DNA from: JAGOBP01 sp964550855
GTDB lineage: Bacteria > Chloroflexota > Anaerolineae > Fen-1058
Direction of reading: 5' to 3'
Length of the DNA stretch: 64,000 bases
Assembly: GCA_964550855.1 (NCBI GenBank)
Contig: CAZKBQ010000002.1
Span: 1 to 64,000, forward strand
Of this stretch, positions 15,669-24,586 are shown piece by piece. The translations under genes and the position numbers were made by a program. How positions within the stretch are numbered: position 1 is the stretch's first letter; the number at the start of each line of letters is the position of its first letter. The notes under the pieces were generated by a model. The model saw nothing but the letters and a program-made list of their open reading frames with translations. It was not told the origin of the DNA and did not search any database.

Positions 15669-16865
15669 TCAGATGCACGTCAATCGGGTCTGCGGCTCGC
15701 TCAGCCATTCCAGGCCGCGGCGCGTCACCAGCACATCTTCTTCCAGTGAGATGTAGCCGCGCTGTGGCACCTGTACGCCCAGTTCCAGCGTAAAGATATT
15801 GCCCGCTTCCACCACGCCGTTAACCGATTCGCCGTAGCGTTCCCAGCGCGGGCCCAGGACGGTGGCGCCGTCATGCGCGGTGCGGCCGACGTGATGGCCG
15901 GTGGCGTGCTGATACTCAGGGTAGCCGGCTTTCACGATGTACGAGCGCGCGGCCTGATCGACCTCCCAGCCCAGCGCGCCGGGTTTCAACACTTCGGCGG
16001 CGGCCAGAATGGCGCCGCGCACCGCGTCGAAGCCGCGCTGCACCTCGGCGGGCGGCTGCTGCTCGCCTTTGTCCAGAAAATACCACATGCGCTGCAGGTC
16101 GGAGCAGAAGCCGTCTCGCATCACGCCGAAATCGATCTGGAGGGTGTGACCGCGCTCGGTGCGGTTATCGCCGGGCAGGGCGTGGCCGATGGGGCTGTCG
16201 GGATGCGCGTTGACGATCGGGCAGAATTCCAATTCCCACGCGCTCGTCAGGCTGCGATTGGCCAATTGATCGTGCAGGAAGTCGCGAATGTCGGTTTCCT
16301 TCAGGCCGGGACGCAGATAACCGGTCACTTCGTCAAAGATGGCCAGCGTCACCTCCACGGCGGCGCGCACGCGCTCGATCTCGCTCTTGCTCTTGCGGCC
16401 GCGCAGTGCGGCGATGATGTTTTCGGCCGAGATGAAGCGCGCGGCGTAGGGTGTGCCTTCCAGCAGGCGGAACAGCTGCGACCACATGCCGTGCGTCAGG
16501 CCGTCGGCCGAGGGGTCGCTCTCGCTGGTGTTGATGGCGATGCACTCCGGCTTGAGCCGCTTAAGCACGTCCACTAAGGGCTGCCGGATGCTTTGATCGT
16601 AGCCGATGACTTCGCGATACGCGCCGGTCTGCAGCACGTTCTCCCGATCGTAGCGGCCGACGATGGCGATGCGATCGCCGTGCCGGGTGAGAATGAAGGC
16701 GGAGTGCCACGTCATCTGCAGATGGTCGTCGAGGATCAGACTCAGGCTGGGGTCGCGCACGGCGCTGGTTTCGCGCACGAACGTGAGCCACAGGTCCACG
16801 TCTTTTTCGCGCAGGATGTCGATGGCCTGATCTACTTTTTCAAGCACGATGTTCCGTTGGGACAT
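15669..16865 (-). CDS. M24 family metallopeptidase (Xaa-Pro aminopeptidase-like)
   Basis: 398 aa. The N-terminal creatinase-like domain (SLSLILDDHLQMTWHSAF) is followed by the pita-bread catalytic domain with metal ligands in QIDFGVMRDGFCSDLQR (two Asp), HATGHHVGRTAHDG (His), FTLELGVQ (Glu) and ISLEEDVLVT (Glu). Such enzymes cleave N-terminal X-Pro bonds in the cytoplasm, or are relatives with other small substrates. It lies 37 bases downstream of parB on the same strand. Confidence 0.88.
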   Translation of the reverse strand: MSQRNIVLEKVDQAIDILREKDVDLWLTFVRETSAVRDPSLSLILDDHLQMTWHSAFILTRHGDRIAIVGRYDRENVLQTGAYREVIGYDQSIRQPLVDVLKRLKPECIAINTSESDPSADGLTHGMWSQLFRLLEGTPYAARFISAENIIAALRGRKSKSEIERVRAAVEVTLAIFDEVTGYLRPGLKETDIRDFLHDQLANRSLTSAWELEFCPIVNAHPDSPIGHALPGDNRTERGHTLQIDFGVMRDGFCSDLQRMWYFLDKGEQQPPAEVQRGFDAVRGAILAAAEVLKPGALGWEVDQAARSYIVKAGYPEYQHATGHHVGRTAHDGATVLGPRWERYGESVNGVVEAGNIFTLELGVQVPQRGYISLEEDVLVTRRGLEWLSEPQTRLTCI

Positions 16866-16902
16866 GAGGCCGGGGCTTCTCCTTGCAAGTGATGGGCGTC
16901 GC

Positions 16903-17769
16903 TCAATCGCCTTTGACGATGCGGCGATAGATCGCGTCGAGTTCCTCTTCCGAGTAAAAATGGATGACGATGGTGCCGCCTTTCTTCGAGCGGAACAGGC
17001 TGACCTTGGTGCCCAGCGTGCGGCGCATGCGGTCTTCCAGCGCGCGGCTGTCGGCGCTGACGCGATGCGCAGCCTGCGGTTTTTTCACGGCAGGGGCCTG
17101 ATCGTCCAGCAGGCGGCGGGCCAGCTCTTCGGTCTGGCGCACGCTGAGGTTGTTCTTGATGATCTGGCTGAGCAGGCGCTGCTGCACGGCGGCGTCGCCC
17201 ACGGTCAATAGGGCGCGGGCGTGCCCTTCCGAGATCAGGCCGTCGGCCAGGCGCGCTTTGATCGGCTCAGGCAGTTTGAGCAGACGCAGGATGTTGGCTA
17301 CGGCCACACGGCTCTTGCCCACCCGCGTCGCGATCTGATCCTGGGTCAGGCCGAACTCTTCACTCAACTGCTTGTAGGCCATGGCCTCTTCCAGCGGGTT
17401 CAGATCGGCGCGCTGCACGTTTTCCACCAGCGCCAGTTCCAGCATCTGCTGCGGGGCGGCATCTTTGACGACGGCCGGCACCGTCTCTAAGCCGGCCAGC
17501 TGCGCGGCGCGCCAGCGGCGCTCGCCTGCAATCAGCGTGTAGTCGTCCTCGCCGCTGCGCACCACGATCAGCGGCTGAATCAAGCCGTGCTCGCGGATCG
17601 AATCGGCCAGTTCGGTCAGCGCCCGCTCGTCGAAGAAGCCGCGCGGCTGGTGCGGGTTGGGGCGGATGGCGCGCACGGGCAGATCGCTCAGGCCGGCCGG
17701 CGCCGCCGCCTCGGAGCCGGGCAGGAGCGCGCCCAGCCCGCGTCCCAATCCGATTTTTTTAGTATTCAT
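16903..17769 (-). CDS. parB: Chromosome-partitioning protein ParB
   Basis: 288 aa. Typical chromosomal ParB: N-terminal GLGRGLGALLPG, the CTP-binding nuclease-like fold with RPNPHQPRG and LIAGERRWRAAQLAG, then the HTH that binds parS (TQDQIATRVGKSRVAVANILRLL) and a C-terminal dimerisation region ending IYRRIVKGD. It loads at parS sites near the origin and works with ParA in segregation. It lies 74 bases after parA. No canonical parS was found in the window by eye. Confidence 0.96.
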   Translation of the reverse strand: MNTKKIGLGRGLGALLPGSEAAAPAGLSDLPVRAIRPNPHQPRGFFDERALTELADSIREHGLIQPLIVVRSGEDDYTLIAGERRWRAAQLAGLETVPAVVKDAAPQQMLELALVENVQRADLNPLEEAMAYKQLSEEFGLTQDQIATRVGKSRVAVANILRLLKLPEPIKARLADGLISEGHARALLTVGDAAVQQRLLSQIIKNNLSVRQTEELARRLLDDQAPAVKKPQAAHRVSADSRALEDRMRRTLGTKVSLFRSKKGGTIVIHFYSEEELDAIYRRIVKGD

Positions 17770-17843
17770 GGCAGCGTCCGTGGTGGTGGCGATTAACCGA
17801 TCGGCTTACAGTTTAGCCGATTTTTCCGTCGAATGCAAAACAG

Positions 17844-18665
17844 CTAAGCAGTTTGAGGCTGCGCCGGTCGGGCGGCGAGCTGCTCCTCCGCCAGGCGATC
17901 GCCGGCCAACAGTTCATCGGCCAGCTGTTCATACGCCGCGCCGCCCGATGACATCGGCGCGTACGACAGGATCGGTTCGCCGAAGGAGGGCGCTTCGCTC
18001 AGGCGCACACTGCGCGGGATCAACGTGCCAAAGACGCGCTGCCCGAAATGGGCGCGCGCCTCGCTGACGACCTGCTGTGCCAGTTTCATGCGGCTGTCGT
18101 ACATGGTCATGATCAGGCCGCGCACCACCAGGCCGGGGTTTAAGGCCCGGCGCACCAGTTGAATGGTGTTCATCAACTGCGACAGGCCCTCCAGCGCCAG
18201 ATATTCGCACTGTACGGGCACCAGTACGCCGTGCGCGGCGGCCAGCGCATTGACGGTGAGCAGGCCCAGCGATGGCGGACAATCGATCAGGACGTAATCG
18301 TAATTGGCTTGAACGGCCGCCAGCGCGTTTTTGAGCCGTCGTTCCCGATCGGCCAGCTCGACGAGCTCGACTTCTGCGCCGGCCAGCGCCGGCGATGACG
18401 GCGCGAGATCGAGCCGGACCCGACGGGTGAGCTGCACGACATCGGGCAGGGGCGTGCCGTTGATCAGCAGATCGTAGGATGACACCGCAAGGGCGCGCTT
18501 GTCAAAGCCCAGCGACGAAGTGGCATTCGCCTGCGGATCGAGATCGATCAGCAGGACGCGGCGGGCTTTGGCTGCCAGATAAGCGCCCAGGTTGACGGCG
18601 GTGGTGGTCTTGCCGACGCCGCCTTTTTGATTGACCAACGCGTAAACGTGAGCGGAGGCCGGCAT
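17844..18665 (-). CDS. parA: Chromosome-partitioning ATPase ParA/Soj
   Basis: 273 aa from ATG 18665 (MPASAHVYALVNQKGG). Deviant Walker A KGGVGKTTTAVNLG, Walker A' LIDLDPQANATSSLG and Walker B-like VLIDCPPSLG define a ParA/MinD-type ATPase that forms a gradient on the nucleoid. It starts two bases after the PfkB-type kinase gene, within one long maintenance-gene run. Confidence 0.96.
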   Translation of the reverse strand: MPASAHVYALVNQKGGVGKTTTAVNLGAYLAAKARRVLLIDLDPQANATSSLGFDKRALAVSSYDLLINGTPLPDVVQLTRRVRLDLAPSSPALAGAEVELVELADRERRLKNALAAVQANYDYVLIDCPPSLGLLTVNALAAAHGVLVPVQCEYLALEGLSQLMNTIQLVRRALNPGLVVRGLIMTMYDSRMKLAQQVVSEARAHFGQRVFGTLIPRSVRLSEAPSFGEPILSYAPMSSGGAAYEQLADELLAGDRLAEEQLAARPAQPQTA

Positions 18666-18666
18666 G

Positions 18667-19548
18667 TTAGTGGCTGGCAGCGGAACGCGCCCCCGTGGAC
18701 GCGTGCGTATCAAACAGAGGCGAGGTCTGCAAACACTGCTGTATTTCGGTCGCGGTGGGAATGCCTTCAAAGCCGCGCCGGGTCACGAATTTGGCGCCCA
18801 TGCAGTTGGCAAAGCGCGCGGCGGCGATGGGGCTGCCGGTCTGCTTGAGCCGGATGAAGAAGGCGGCGGCAAATACGTCGCCTGCGCCGGTGGGATCCAC
18901 TTCGTCCACTTTCATCGCGGGCAGGTCGGTGATTACGCCGTCGTAGTAGATGCTGCAGCCGTCACGCCCGCGCGTGACCACCAGCAGCCGCGCCCAGGCC
19001 GACCACTGCCGGGCCAGGGCTTCGTCGCCGTCGATGTCCTCGATGCTGATCACCGTGGCGGTGGCGCGCTTGAGGACAAATTCGGCTTCCGGCCAGGCCG
19101 CGCGCTGCACGTGCCCGTCGGCCGCCCATTGACGCAACCAGCCCTGCGGCGTGAGGCCGATGAAGGTGCCGCGCACCCGATCGAGCCAACCGTAATCCAC
19201 TTCCTGCGCCACGGGCGCCAGGTGGACCACGTCGATGGGCCGGCGATCAAGCATGACGGCGCGCAGCAGGCGTGGATCCAGCCGATTGGCGACCGCCCGC
19301 AAGGTCTGCACACGGCCATGCGGCGTGTACGTGTTTTCGAAGCTCGTGCTGTGCTCGGCGGGCGAGTTGACCACTTCGATATCGTCCAACACCACCCGCG
19401 GATCAAGGTCGGGGCCGGTGCTGGTGATGACGTGCGGTTGCCAGCCAGTGGCCCGCGCGGTCAATGCCGCAAATGTCGCCGTGCCGCCGAATGACCAGCC
19501 ATTCGGGACAAGGTCTTTGCAAACGTGGCCAACTACCAGATAGCGCAT
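18667..19548 (-). CDS. PfkB-family carbohydrate/nucleoside kinase
   Basis: 293 aa from ATG 19548 (MRYLVVGHVCKDLV). The PfkB C-terminal signature DPTGAGDVFAAAFF gives the anion hole and catalytic Asp. The N-terminal GGTATFAAL block binds substrate. Specificity cannot be read; ribokinase-like, adenosine kinase-like and inositol kinase-like readings are all possible. It sits between jag and parA on the same strand, an unusual place for a kinase in this conserved block. A GTG at 19569 is an alternative start. Confidence 0.85.
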   Translation of the reverse strand: MRYLVVGHVCKDLVPNGWSFGGTATFAALTARATGWQPHVITSTGPDLDPRVVLDDIEVVNSPAEHSTSFENTYTPHGRVQTLRAVANRLDPRLLRAVMLDRRPIDVVHLAPVAQEVDYGWLDRVRGTFIGLTPQGWLRQWAADGHVQRAAWPEAEFVLKRATATVISIEDIDGDEALARQWSAWARLLVVTRGRDGCSIYYDGVITDLPAMKVDEVDPTGAGDVFAAAFFIRLKQTGSPIAAARFANCMGAKFVTRRGFEGIPTATEIQQCLQTSPLFDTHASTGARSAASH

Positions 19549-19632
19549 GATGAACTGGCCCTGATCCACGATCGACGAACCCGCACGCGGGTGTTGCAGT
19601 CTCAGACCCGGGCCGGCAGCATTGATCGCTGC

Positions 19633-20340
19633 CTAGTGCCGGGGCGTTTTGGGGACGATGGTGACCTTGCGATTGTCGCCCACACCCACGCTTTCGGTGC
19701 GGACGGCCGGGTGATTGCGCAGCGTCAGATGGATGATGCGCCGCTCGTTGGCAGGCATGGGTTCCAGCGTCGCGGGCCGTTGGGTCTGCGTCACCCGATC
19801 GGCCATGCGCTGCGCCAACTGTTGCAGCATCTGTTCGCGGTGCGACTTGTAACCTTCGACGTCGATCGTCAGATTGACAAAGTGACCGGCTGCCTTGCTG
19901 ACCAGCAGTCGCACCAGATATTGCAGGTTCTCCAGCGTTTCGCCGCGCCGCCCGATCAGCAGACTGGAATCCACGCCGGTGATGTTCAGGCTGACCAGCG
20001 TCTCGTCGGGAGCCTGGTCGGTGCCGGCTTCGACAAGGCGCGCCTCCACTTCGGCGGGCAGCTGCATGTGCCGCAGCATGTCCGACAGCACCTGCTGCGC
20101 GATGGCGGCGTCGCCGGTGTTGAGGGGCGGACTGGCAGGGGCCGACACGCTCTCGGCAGCTGCTGCCACGGGCGGCGGCTCCGCTTTCAACGTCAACCGC
20201 ACTCGCGCTTCGCGCGCCGAAGCGTCCGACAGGACTTCAATGTCGACGGCGCGCCGTTCGGCGTTGAGCGCCTCCAGGCCGCGCGCGATGGCTGCTTCGA
20301 TGGTGGCCCCCGCCGCTTCAATCGACTGTAGTCGTTGCAC
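19633..20340 (-). CDS. jag: RNA-binding protein Jag/KhpB (EloR)
   Basis: 235 aa with the three Jag parts: an N-terminal Jag_N domain (LQSIEAAGATIEAAIARGL), a KH domain whose loop reads IGRRGETLENLQYL, and a C-terminal R3H domain (MPANERRIIHLTLRNHP). It binds RNA and in Gram-positive bacteria affects cell elongation and envelope synthesis. It is 23 bases downstream of yidC, the usual conserved order. Confidence 0.92.
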   Translation of the reverse strand: MQRLQSIEAAGATIEAAIARGLEALNAERRAVDIEVLSDASAREARVRLTLKAEPPPVAAAAESVSAPASPPLNTGDAAIAQQVLSDMLRHMQLPAEVEARLVEAGTDQAPDETLVSLNITGVDSSLLIGRRGETLENLQYLVRLLVSKAAGHFVNLTIDVEGYKSHREQMLQQLAQRMADRVTQTQRPATLEPMPANERRIIHLTLRNHPAVRTESVGVGDNRKVTIVPKTPRH

Positions 20341-20363
20341 CCCTGGCTCCTTGCGCTGGACTG

Positions 20364-21137
20364 CTATTTCTTAGACTTGGCCGGTGCGTCCTTGACGGGC
20401 CGGGACGCTTTGGATACCGGCGCGGGTGCGCCAACCGTCGTGACCAGCGCCGGCGCGCGTCCGCGCTGGACGAACCAGCCTTGAACGATGCTGACCACGT
20501 TGGACACGATGAAATAAATGCTCAACCCCGAGGCGAACTGCAGCGCGAACAGCCCGAACATCAGCGGCATCATGATGTTCATCTGGCGCGTCATTGAGGC
20601 GGCAGTCGGATCGGCGCTGGGCGTGGCCATCATCTTCTGCGACAGGAAGGTCGTGATGACCACCAGAATTGGCAGGACGAAGAACTGATCGGGCATGCCC
20701 AGATCGAGCCACAGGAACCGGCTGTTCATCGGGATTAGCGACGCCAGCCCCGGCATCACGCGCTGGCCCAGCGAATAGAGCTGCAGCGGATTGAGCGCCA
20801 GCGCGCCCGTGATCGCCTGATAAAACGCGATCATGATGAACAGCTGGAGGATCAGCGGCAGGCAGCCGCCGAACATGTTGACGTTGTTCGCCTTGTACAA
20901 CTCCATCTGTTTCTGGGCCAGCATCTGCCGATCGTTGCCGTATTTCTTTTTGATCTCTTCCAGCTGCGGCGCCAGCTGCTGCATCTTGCGGGCAGACCGC
21001 TGCTGCGGCAGCGTCAACGGCAGCGTAATCAACCGCACGATCACGGTCGTGACGATGATGGCCAACGGGAAGCTTTGCCCCAGAATCCCGTAGAAGAAAA
21101 ACAGCCCATTGATCATGGGCGAGATTAGAAAGTCCAC
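20364..21137 (-). CDS. yidC: Membrane protein insertase YidC/Oxa1
   Basis: 257 aa. It has the short, Gram-positive or Chloroflexota-type YidC architecture without the large periplasmic domain. Five hydrophobic segments, a cytoplasmic loop with QQRSARKMQQLAPQLEEIKK, and FGGCLPLILQLFIMIAFYQAI containing the conserved family region. A basic C-terminal tail (KASRPVKDAPAKSKK) can contact the ribosome. It inserts membrane proteins alone or with SecYEG. Confidence 0.95.
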   Translation of the reverse strand: MDFLISPMINGLFFFYGILGQSFPLAIIVTTVIVRLITLPLTLPQQRSARKMQQLAPQLEEIKKKYGNDRQMLAQKQMELYKANNVNMFGGCLPLILQLFIMIAFYQAITGALALNPLQLYSLGQRVMPGLASLIPMNSRFLWLDLGMPDQFFVLPILVVITTFLSQKMMATPSADPTAASMTRQMNIMMPLMFGLFALQFASGLSIYFIVSNVVSIVQGWFVQRGRAPALVTTVGAPAPVSKASRPVKDAPAKSKK

Positions 21138-21189
21138 AGTCGCCCTCGCTTCAGGTTAGTGCCCGGCATGATCTTGCCCCGTCCCGCTT

Positions 21190-22392
21190 TTATTGGGTGA
21201 CCGGCGGATAACGCCACAGCAGTGCGCCGGTGGTGCGTGATACGCCGTACATGCGCACCGGGGTTGCGCCGGCCAGCGTCGGCACCACCACCAACGTGTC
21301 ACCGCTGACAGCCGGCGTCACGGCCATGTTTTCGCCGTTGCCTTTGAATGGCGCCTGCCAGATGGGCCGGCCGTTGGCCACATCGAACGCGTACACCAGC
21401 GCCCGATCGGTGCCCACGTACACTACCCCATCGTGAATCAGCGGCGTGGCGCGCACTCCACCTTCCACCTTGACGGTCTGCGGCCAGCCGGCCGGCTGGC
21501 CCGTGGCCGCGTCCAGCGTATAAAGATTGCCATTCAGATCGCCGAAGTAGAGAATGCCGTTCGCCAGGGCCGGTGGTTCCCACAGGCGGCCTTCGGTGGC
21601 GAACTTCCACTTAAGGTTGCCGGACAGATCAAAAGCGTAGAGATGGCTGTCGAACGATCCGACGTAAATCGTATCGCTGTACACCGCCGGGGAGCCGGCC
21701 AGCGTGCCGATCTCGGCCTCGCCGTCGCGCGGATACTTCCAAGCCAGCGTGCCGTCGGCCTTGTTGATGGCGTACAGGTGGTGATCTTGCGAGGCGACCA
21801 CGACCAGCCGATCGGTTACGGCGGGCAGCGACCAGATGCGGATACCCGTGCCGGTATCGAACGGTTGGGGCCACGCCAGCGCCCCGGTCTGGGCGTTTAG
21901 CGCCAGCACTTCACCGATGCCGCCGGCCGCGTATAAAATGCCGTTGTCCAGCACCACGCCCCCGTAAATGTGACCGGGGTTTTTGTCGGTCGTGGTCATG
22001 GGGTACGTCCACGCCGGCACCACCGCCGCCCGCGTGTCCGGTTCCACATTATCTATCGCCACGATTGAGCCGCTGTTGCCGGTCAGAGAATCGGTTGAGA
22101 CATACAACCGCTTGCCGTCTGGCGAGAGCGCCGGCTGACCATAGTAGCCAATCGCGGCGTCGTTATACGGCTTGACAGGCCAGCCGCTGATGACCCGCTT
22201 GTTATCGGCAATATCGGGCGAGACGTCCAGCGCCAACACTTGATCGCCCGATGTGATGTAAGCGACACTGTCTTTAAGGACGAAACCCGGCCAGCTGGAG
22301 CTGGGCGGTGCGCCGCCGCACGCTGCCAGCGCCAACATCAACACACTGAGCAAGGCAATGACGGCCCATCGCCGCCGAAGAAGACGGATCAA
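21190..22392 (-). CDS. PQQ-type beta-propeller lipoprotein (BamB-like fold)
   Basis: 400 aa. Signal with lipobox MLALAACGG; mature protein made of repeating blades with the PQQ-repeat pattern: GTLAWKYP, LYAFDLSGNLKWKF, LYTLDAATGQPAGWPQ, VYAFDVANGRPIWQAP and GALLWRYP. It should be a membrane-anchored propeller at the outer face. It lies between yidD and yidC, a block that is usually uninterrupted, so a role in envelope or membrane-protein assembly is tempting but not shown. The catalytic residues of quinoprotein dehydrogenases are not apparent, so a scaffold role is likelier. Confidence 0.85.
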   Translation of the reverse strand: MIRLLRRRWAVIALLSVLMLALAACGGAPPSSSWPGFVLKDSVAYITSGDQVLALDVSPDIADNKRVISGWPVKPYNDAAIGYYGQPALSPDGKRLYVSTDSLTGNSGSIVAIDNVEPDTRAAVVPAWTYPMTTTDKNPGHIYGGVVLDNGILYAAGGIGEVLALNAQTGALAWPQPFDTGTGIRIWSLPAVTDRLVVVASQDHHLYAINKADGTLAWKYPRDGEAEIGTLAGSPAVYSDTIYVGSFDSHLYAFDLSGNLKWKFATEGRLWEPPALANGILYFGDLNGNLYTLDAATGQPAGWPQTVKVEGGVRATPLIHDGVVYVGTDRALVYAFDVANGRPIWQAPFKGNGENMAVTPAVSGDTLVVVPTLAGATPVRMYGVSRTTGALLWRYPPVTQ

Positions 22393-22408
22393 TCAACCTC
22401 CCCGAAAA

Positions 22409-22621
22409 TTACGGAACAGGGTCGTACCCGCCCGGATTGAACGGATGACAGCGGCTCACGCGCTTGATCGCCAGCCAGCCGCCCTTCAGCGCGCCATACT
22501 TCTTCACGGCTTCCAGGCCGTACTGAGAGCACGACGGTGTAAAACGACACGACGGCGGGAGTACGCGCGAAAACGTCAACTGCCAGAAGCGGATTAGACC
22601 GATCAAGATGTACTTCATCAT
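22409..22621 (-). CDS. yidD: Membrane protein insertion efficiency factor YidD
   Basis: 70 aa. The family core is intact: FWQLTFSRVLPPSCRFTPSC, SQYGLEAVKKYGALKG, and RCHPFNPGGYDPVP with three conserved cysteines. A small amphipathic protein that assists YidC. It overlaps the rnpA stop by four bases, the usual coupling. Confidence 0.95.
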   Translation of the reverse strand: MMKYILIGLIRFWQLTFSRVLPPSCRFTPSCSQYGLEAVKKYGALKGGWLAIKRVSRCHPFNPGGYDPVP

Positions 22622-22968
22622 CCACCAGCCCGCCAGACCTGTGCCCGCTGCAATGTGCTGCTGAGCGCCGCGACAATGTCGGCCAGATCAGACTGCAGCA
22701 GCGGCGCCCGCGCCATGACGATCAAGTCGATGCCGGGCGACAGGTGCGCATAAATCTGCCTGACGGCTTCGCGCAGCCGGCGCCGGGCGCGATTACGAAT
22801 CACGGCATTTCCCAGCTTGCGGCCGGCCACCACGGCCACGCGCGGCGGTGCGTCGGGCGCATCGCTGCGCGGCTGGACGATGACCACCAACAGGCGGTGC
22901 GGATGCGATCGGCCGGACTGCCGGACCCGCTCAAACTCACCGCTGGGGCGCAACCGCCAGACGCGCAT
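22618..22968 (-). CDS. rnpA: Ribonuclease P protein component
   Basis: 116 aa. Basic protein with the RnpA signature RKLGNAVIRNRARRRLREAV and the N-terminal FERVRQSGRSHPH region. It binds the RNase P RNA and helps process tRNA 5' ends. Located between rpmH and yidD as in most bacteria. The RNase P RNA gene itself was not recognised here. Confidence 0.95.
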   Translation of the reverse strand: MRVWRLRPSGEFERVRQSGRSHPHRLLVVIVQPRSDAPDAPPRVAVVAGRKLGNAVIRNRARRRLREAVRQIYAHLSPGIDLIVMARAPLLQSDLADIVAALSSTLQRAQVWRAGG

Positions 22969-22983
22969 CGCCGCGGCTATGGA

Positions 22984-23163
22984 CTAGCCTTCTTTCCAGT
23001 TCAACTTCTTGGCGCCGACGCGCTGAGTGGCCAGCTGATAGCGGCCTTTGGCGCGGCGCGCCTTCAACACTTTGCGGCCGCCTTTGGTGGCCATCCGCGC
23101 GCGGAAGCCATGCGTGCGCGTGCGGCGGCGTTTGCGCGGCTGAAAAGTTCTAAACGTCGACAT
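22984..23163 (-). CDS. rpmH: 50S ribosomal protein L34
   Basis: 59 aa, very basic: MSTFRTFQPRKRRRTRTHGF followed by RARMATKGGRKVLKARRAKG and a short tail YQLATQRVGAKKLNWKEG. This is L34 with a C-terminal extension of about 12 residues beyond the usual 44-47. The first gene of the rpmH-rnpA-yidD unit; the stop is 15 bases before rnpA. AAGGAG lies about ten bases upstream of the ATG. Confidence 0.95.
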   Translation of the reverse strand: MSTFRTFQPRKRRRTRTHGFRARMATKGGRKVLKARRAKGRYQLATQRVGAKKLNWKEG

Positions 23164-23187
23164 GCTGCCTGCTCCTTGGAGAGAGTT

Positions 23188-23196
23188 GTATCCACA
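23188..23196 (+). promoter_or_regulatory. Single DnaA-box-like nonamer upstream of rpmH
   Basis: GTATCCACA differs from the consensus TTATCCACA at one position. It lies in the 142-bp gap between murA and rpmH, a gene that often neighbours the replication origin. One weak box does not make an origin, and dnaA is not in the window. Confidence 0.25.
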
Positions 23197-23305
23197 AAAG
23201 GATGTCCGGCCTCACTGCGCCGGACATGCCCTCGCTGTCACTGCTAGCGGAAGCCGATTATAACTGATGTAGTGCAACTGGTCAAATACTTGCCCGACGG
23301 ATCAA

Positions 23306-24586
23306 TCAGCCCTTCTCGCGCACGATGTCGGCACCCAGCGCCTGCAGCTTCAACTCGATTTGCTCGTAACCCCGATCGATCTGCCCGACGTTGCGGATGA
23401 CACTTTGGCCCTGCGCGCACAACGCCGCCGATACCAGCGCCATGCCGGCGCGGATGTCGGGGCTTTCCAGCCGCTCGCCGTGCAGCCAGCCCGGCCCCTG
23501 CACGATGCAGCGGTGCGGATCGCACAGCACGATGCGCGCCCCCATGCCGATGAGCTTGTCCACAAAATACAGCCGGCTTTCAAACATCTTCTCGTGGATC
23601 AGCACCGACCCGGCCGCTTGCGTCGCCACCACAATGGCCGTGCTCATCATGTCGGCGGGAAAAGCCGGCCACGGTGCATCGTCGATCTTGGGGATGGCGC
23701 CGCCCAGATCGGGCACCACCGTCAGCGATTGACCGCGCGGCACCAGCACGTCCCGATCGTGATCTTCAAACCTCACGCCCAGCCGCTCAAACACCAGCCG
23801 GATCATGGACAGATGTTGCGGCGCTGCATTCTTGATGAGAATTTCGCCGCCGGTGATGGCCGCCAGCCCGATGAACGAGCCGATTTCAAGATAATCCGGC
23901 CCGATGGTAAATTCGGCCCCGTGCAGCCCGGGCACGCCGTCGATGGTGAGTGTGTTGGAACCGATGCCACTGATCTGCGCGCCCATTAAATTGAGCAGCT
24001 CGCACAGCTCCTGCACGTGCGGCTCCGAAGCGGCATTGCGCAGGATGGTGCGGCCGTGCGCCAGCACCGCCGCCATGATGGCGTTCTCGGTGCCGGTCAC
24101 GCTGGCCTCGTCCAACAGCATGTCGCGGCCCACCAGCCGCTCGGCCGCCACGCGGAACTCGCCGTCGATCTGCACCTGCGCGCCCAGCCGGCTGAAAGCG
24201 AGAAAATGCGTATCCACCCGGCGGCGGCCGATGATGTCACCGCCCGGCGGCGGCAACTCCACCGACTTCAACCGCGCCAGCATGGGGCCGGCCAGCAGAA
24301 TCGACGCGCGAATGTCGCGGCACAGATCGGGATCAAGTTTGGTCGTGCGCAAGTTGGCAGCCTGAAAGCAGAAGGTGTGCCGATCGATTTCGGTGATCAT
24401 CACTCCCAGCTCGGTCAGCAGCTGCATCATGGTGTGTACGTCGCGAATGCGGGGCACATTGTGCAGGGTCACAGGCTGATCGGTCAGCAGGGTCGCCGCC
24501 ATCAAGGGCAGGGCGGCATTCTTGTTGCCGCTGGGTGTGACGGTCCCGGAGAGCGCGCGGCCACCGGTGATGATGAATTTTTCCAT
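23306..24586 (-). CDS. murA: UDP-N-acetylglucosamine 1-carboxyvinyltransferase (MurA), Asp-type active site
   Basis: 426 aa. EPSP-synthase-fold enzyme that transfers enolpyruvate to UDP-GlcNAc, the first committed step of peptidoglycan synthesis. SGNKNAALPLMAATLL holds the catalytic Lys and Asn; RRVDTHFLAF and SVTGTENAIMAAVLA are family blocks. The mobile-loop position that is usually cysteine (PGGCxIGxRP) reads PPGGDIIGRRRVDTH, so the fosfomycin-reactive Cys is Asp. Located next to rpmH, and followed downstream by the maintenance genes. Confidence 0.95.
   Translation of the reverse strand: MEKFIITGGRALSGTVTPSGNKNAALPLMAATLLTDQPVTLHNVPRIRDVHTMMQLLTELGVMITEIDRHTFCFQAANLRTTKLDPDLCRDIRASILLAGPMLARLKSVELPPPGGDIIGRRRVDTHFLAFSRLGAQVQIDGEFRVAAERLVGRDMLLDEASVTGTENAIMAAVLAHGRTILRNAASEPHVQELCELLNLMGAQISGIGSNTLTIDGVPGLHGAEFTIGPDYLEIGSFIGLAAITGGEILIKNAAPQHLSMIRLVFERLGVRFEDHDRDVLVPRGQSLTVVPDLGGAIPKIDDAPWPAFPADMMSTAIVVATQAAGSVLIHEKMFESRLYFVDKLIGMGARIVLCDPHRCIVQGPGWLHGERLESPDIRAGMALVSAALCAQGQSVIRNVGQIDRGYEQIELKLQALGADIVREKG

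Noticed and set aside
23164..23305. Replication origin next to rpmH
   Set aside because: Only one weak DnaA-box-like nonamer is present; no box cluster, no AT-rich unwinding stretch and no dnaA in the window.
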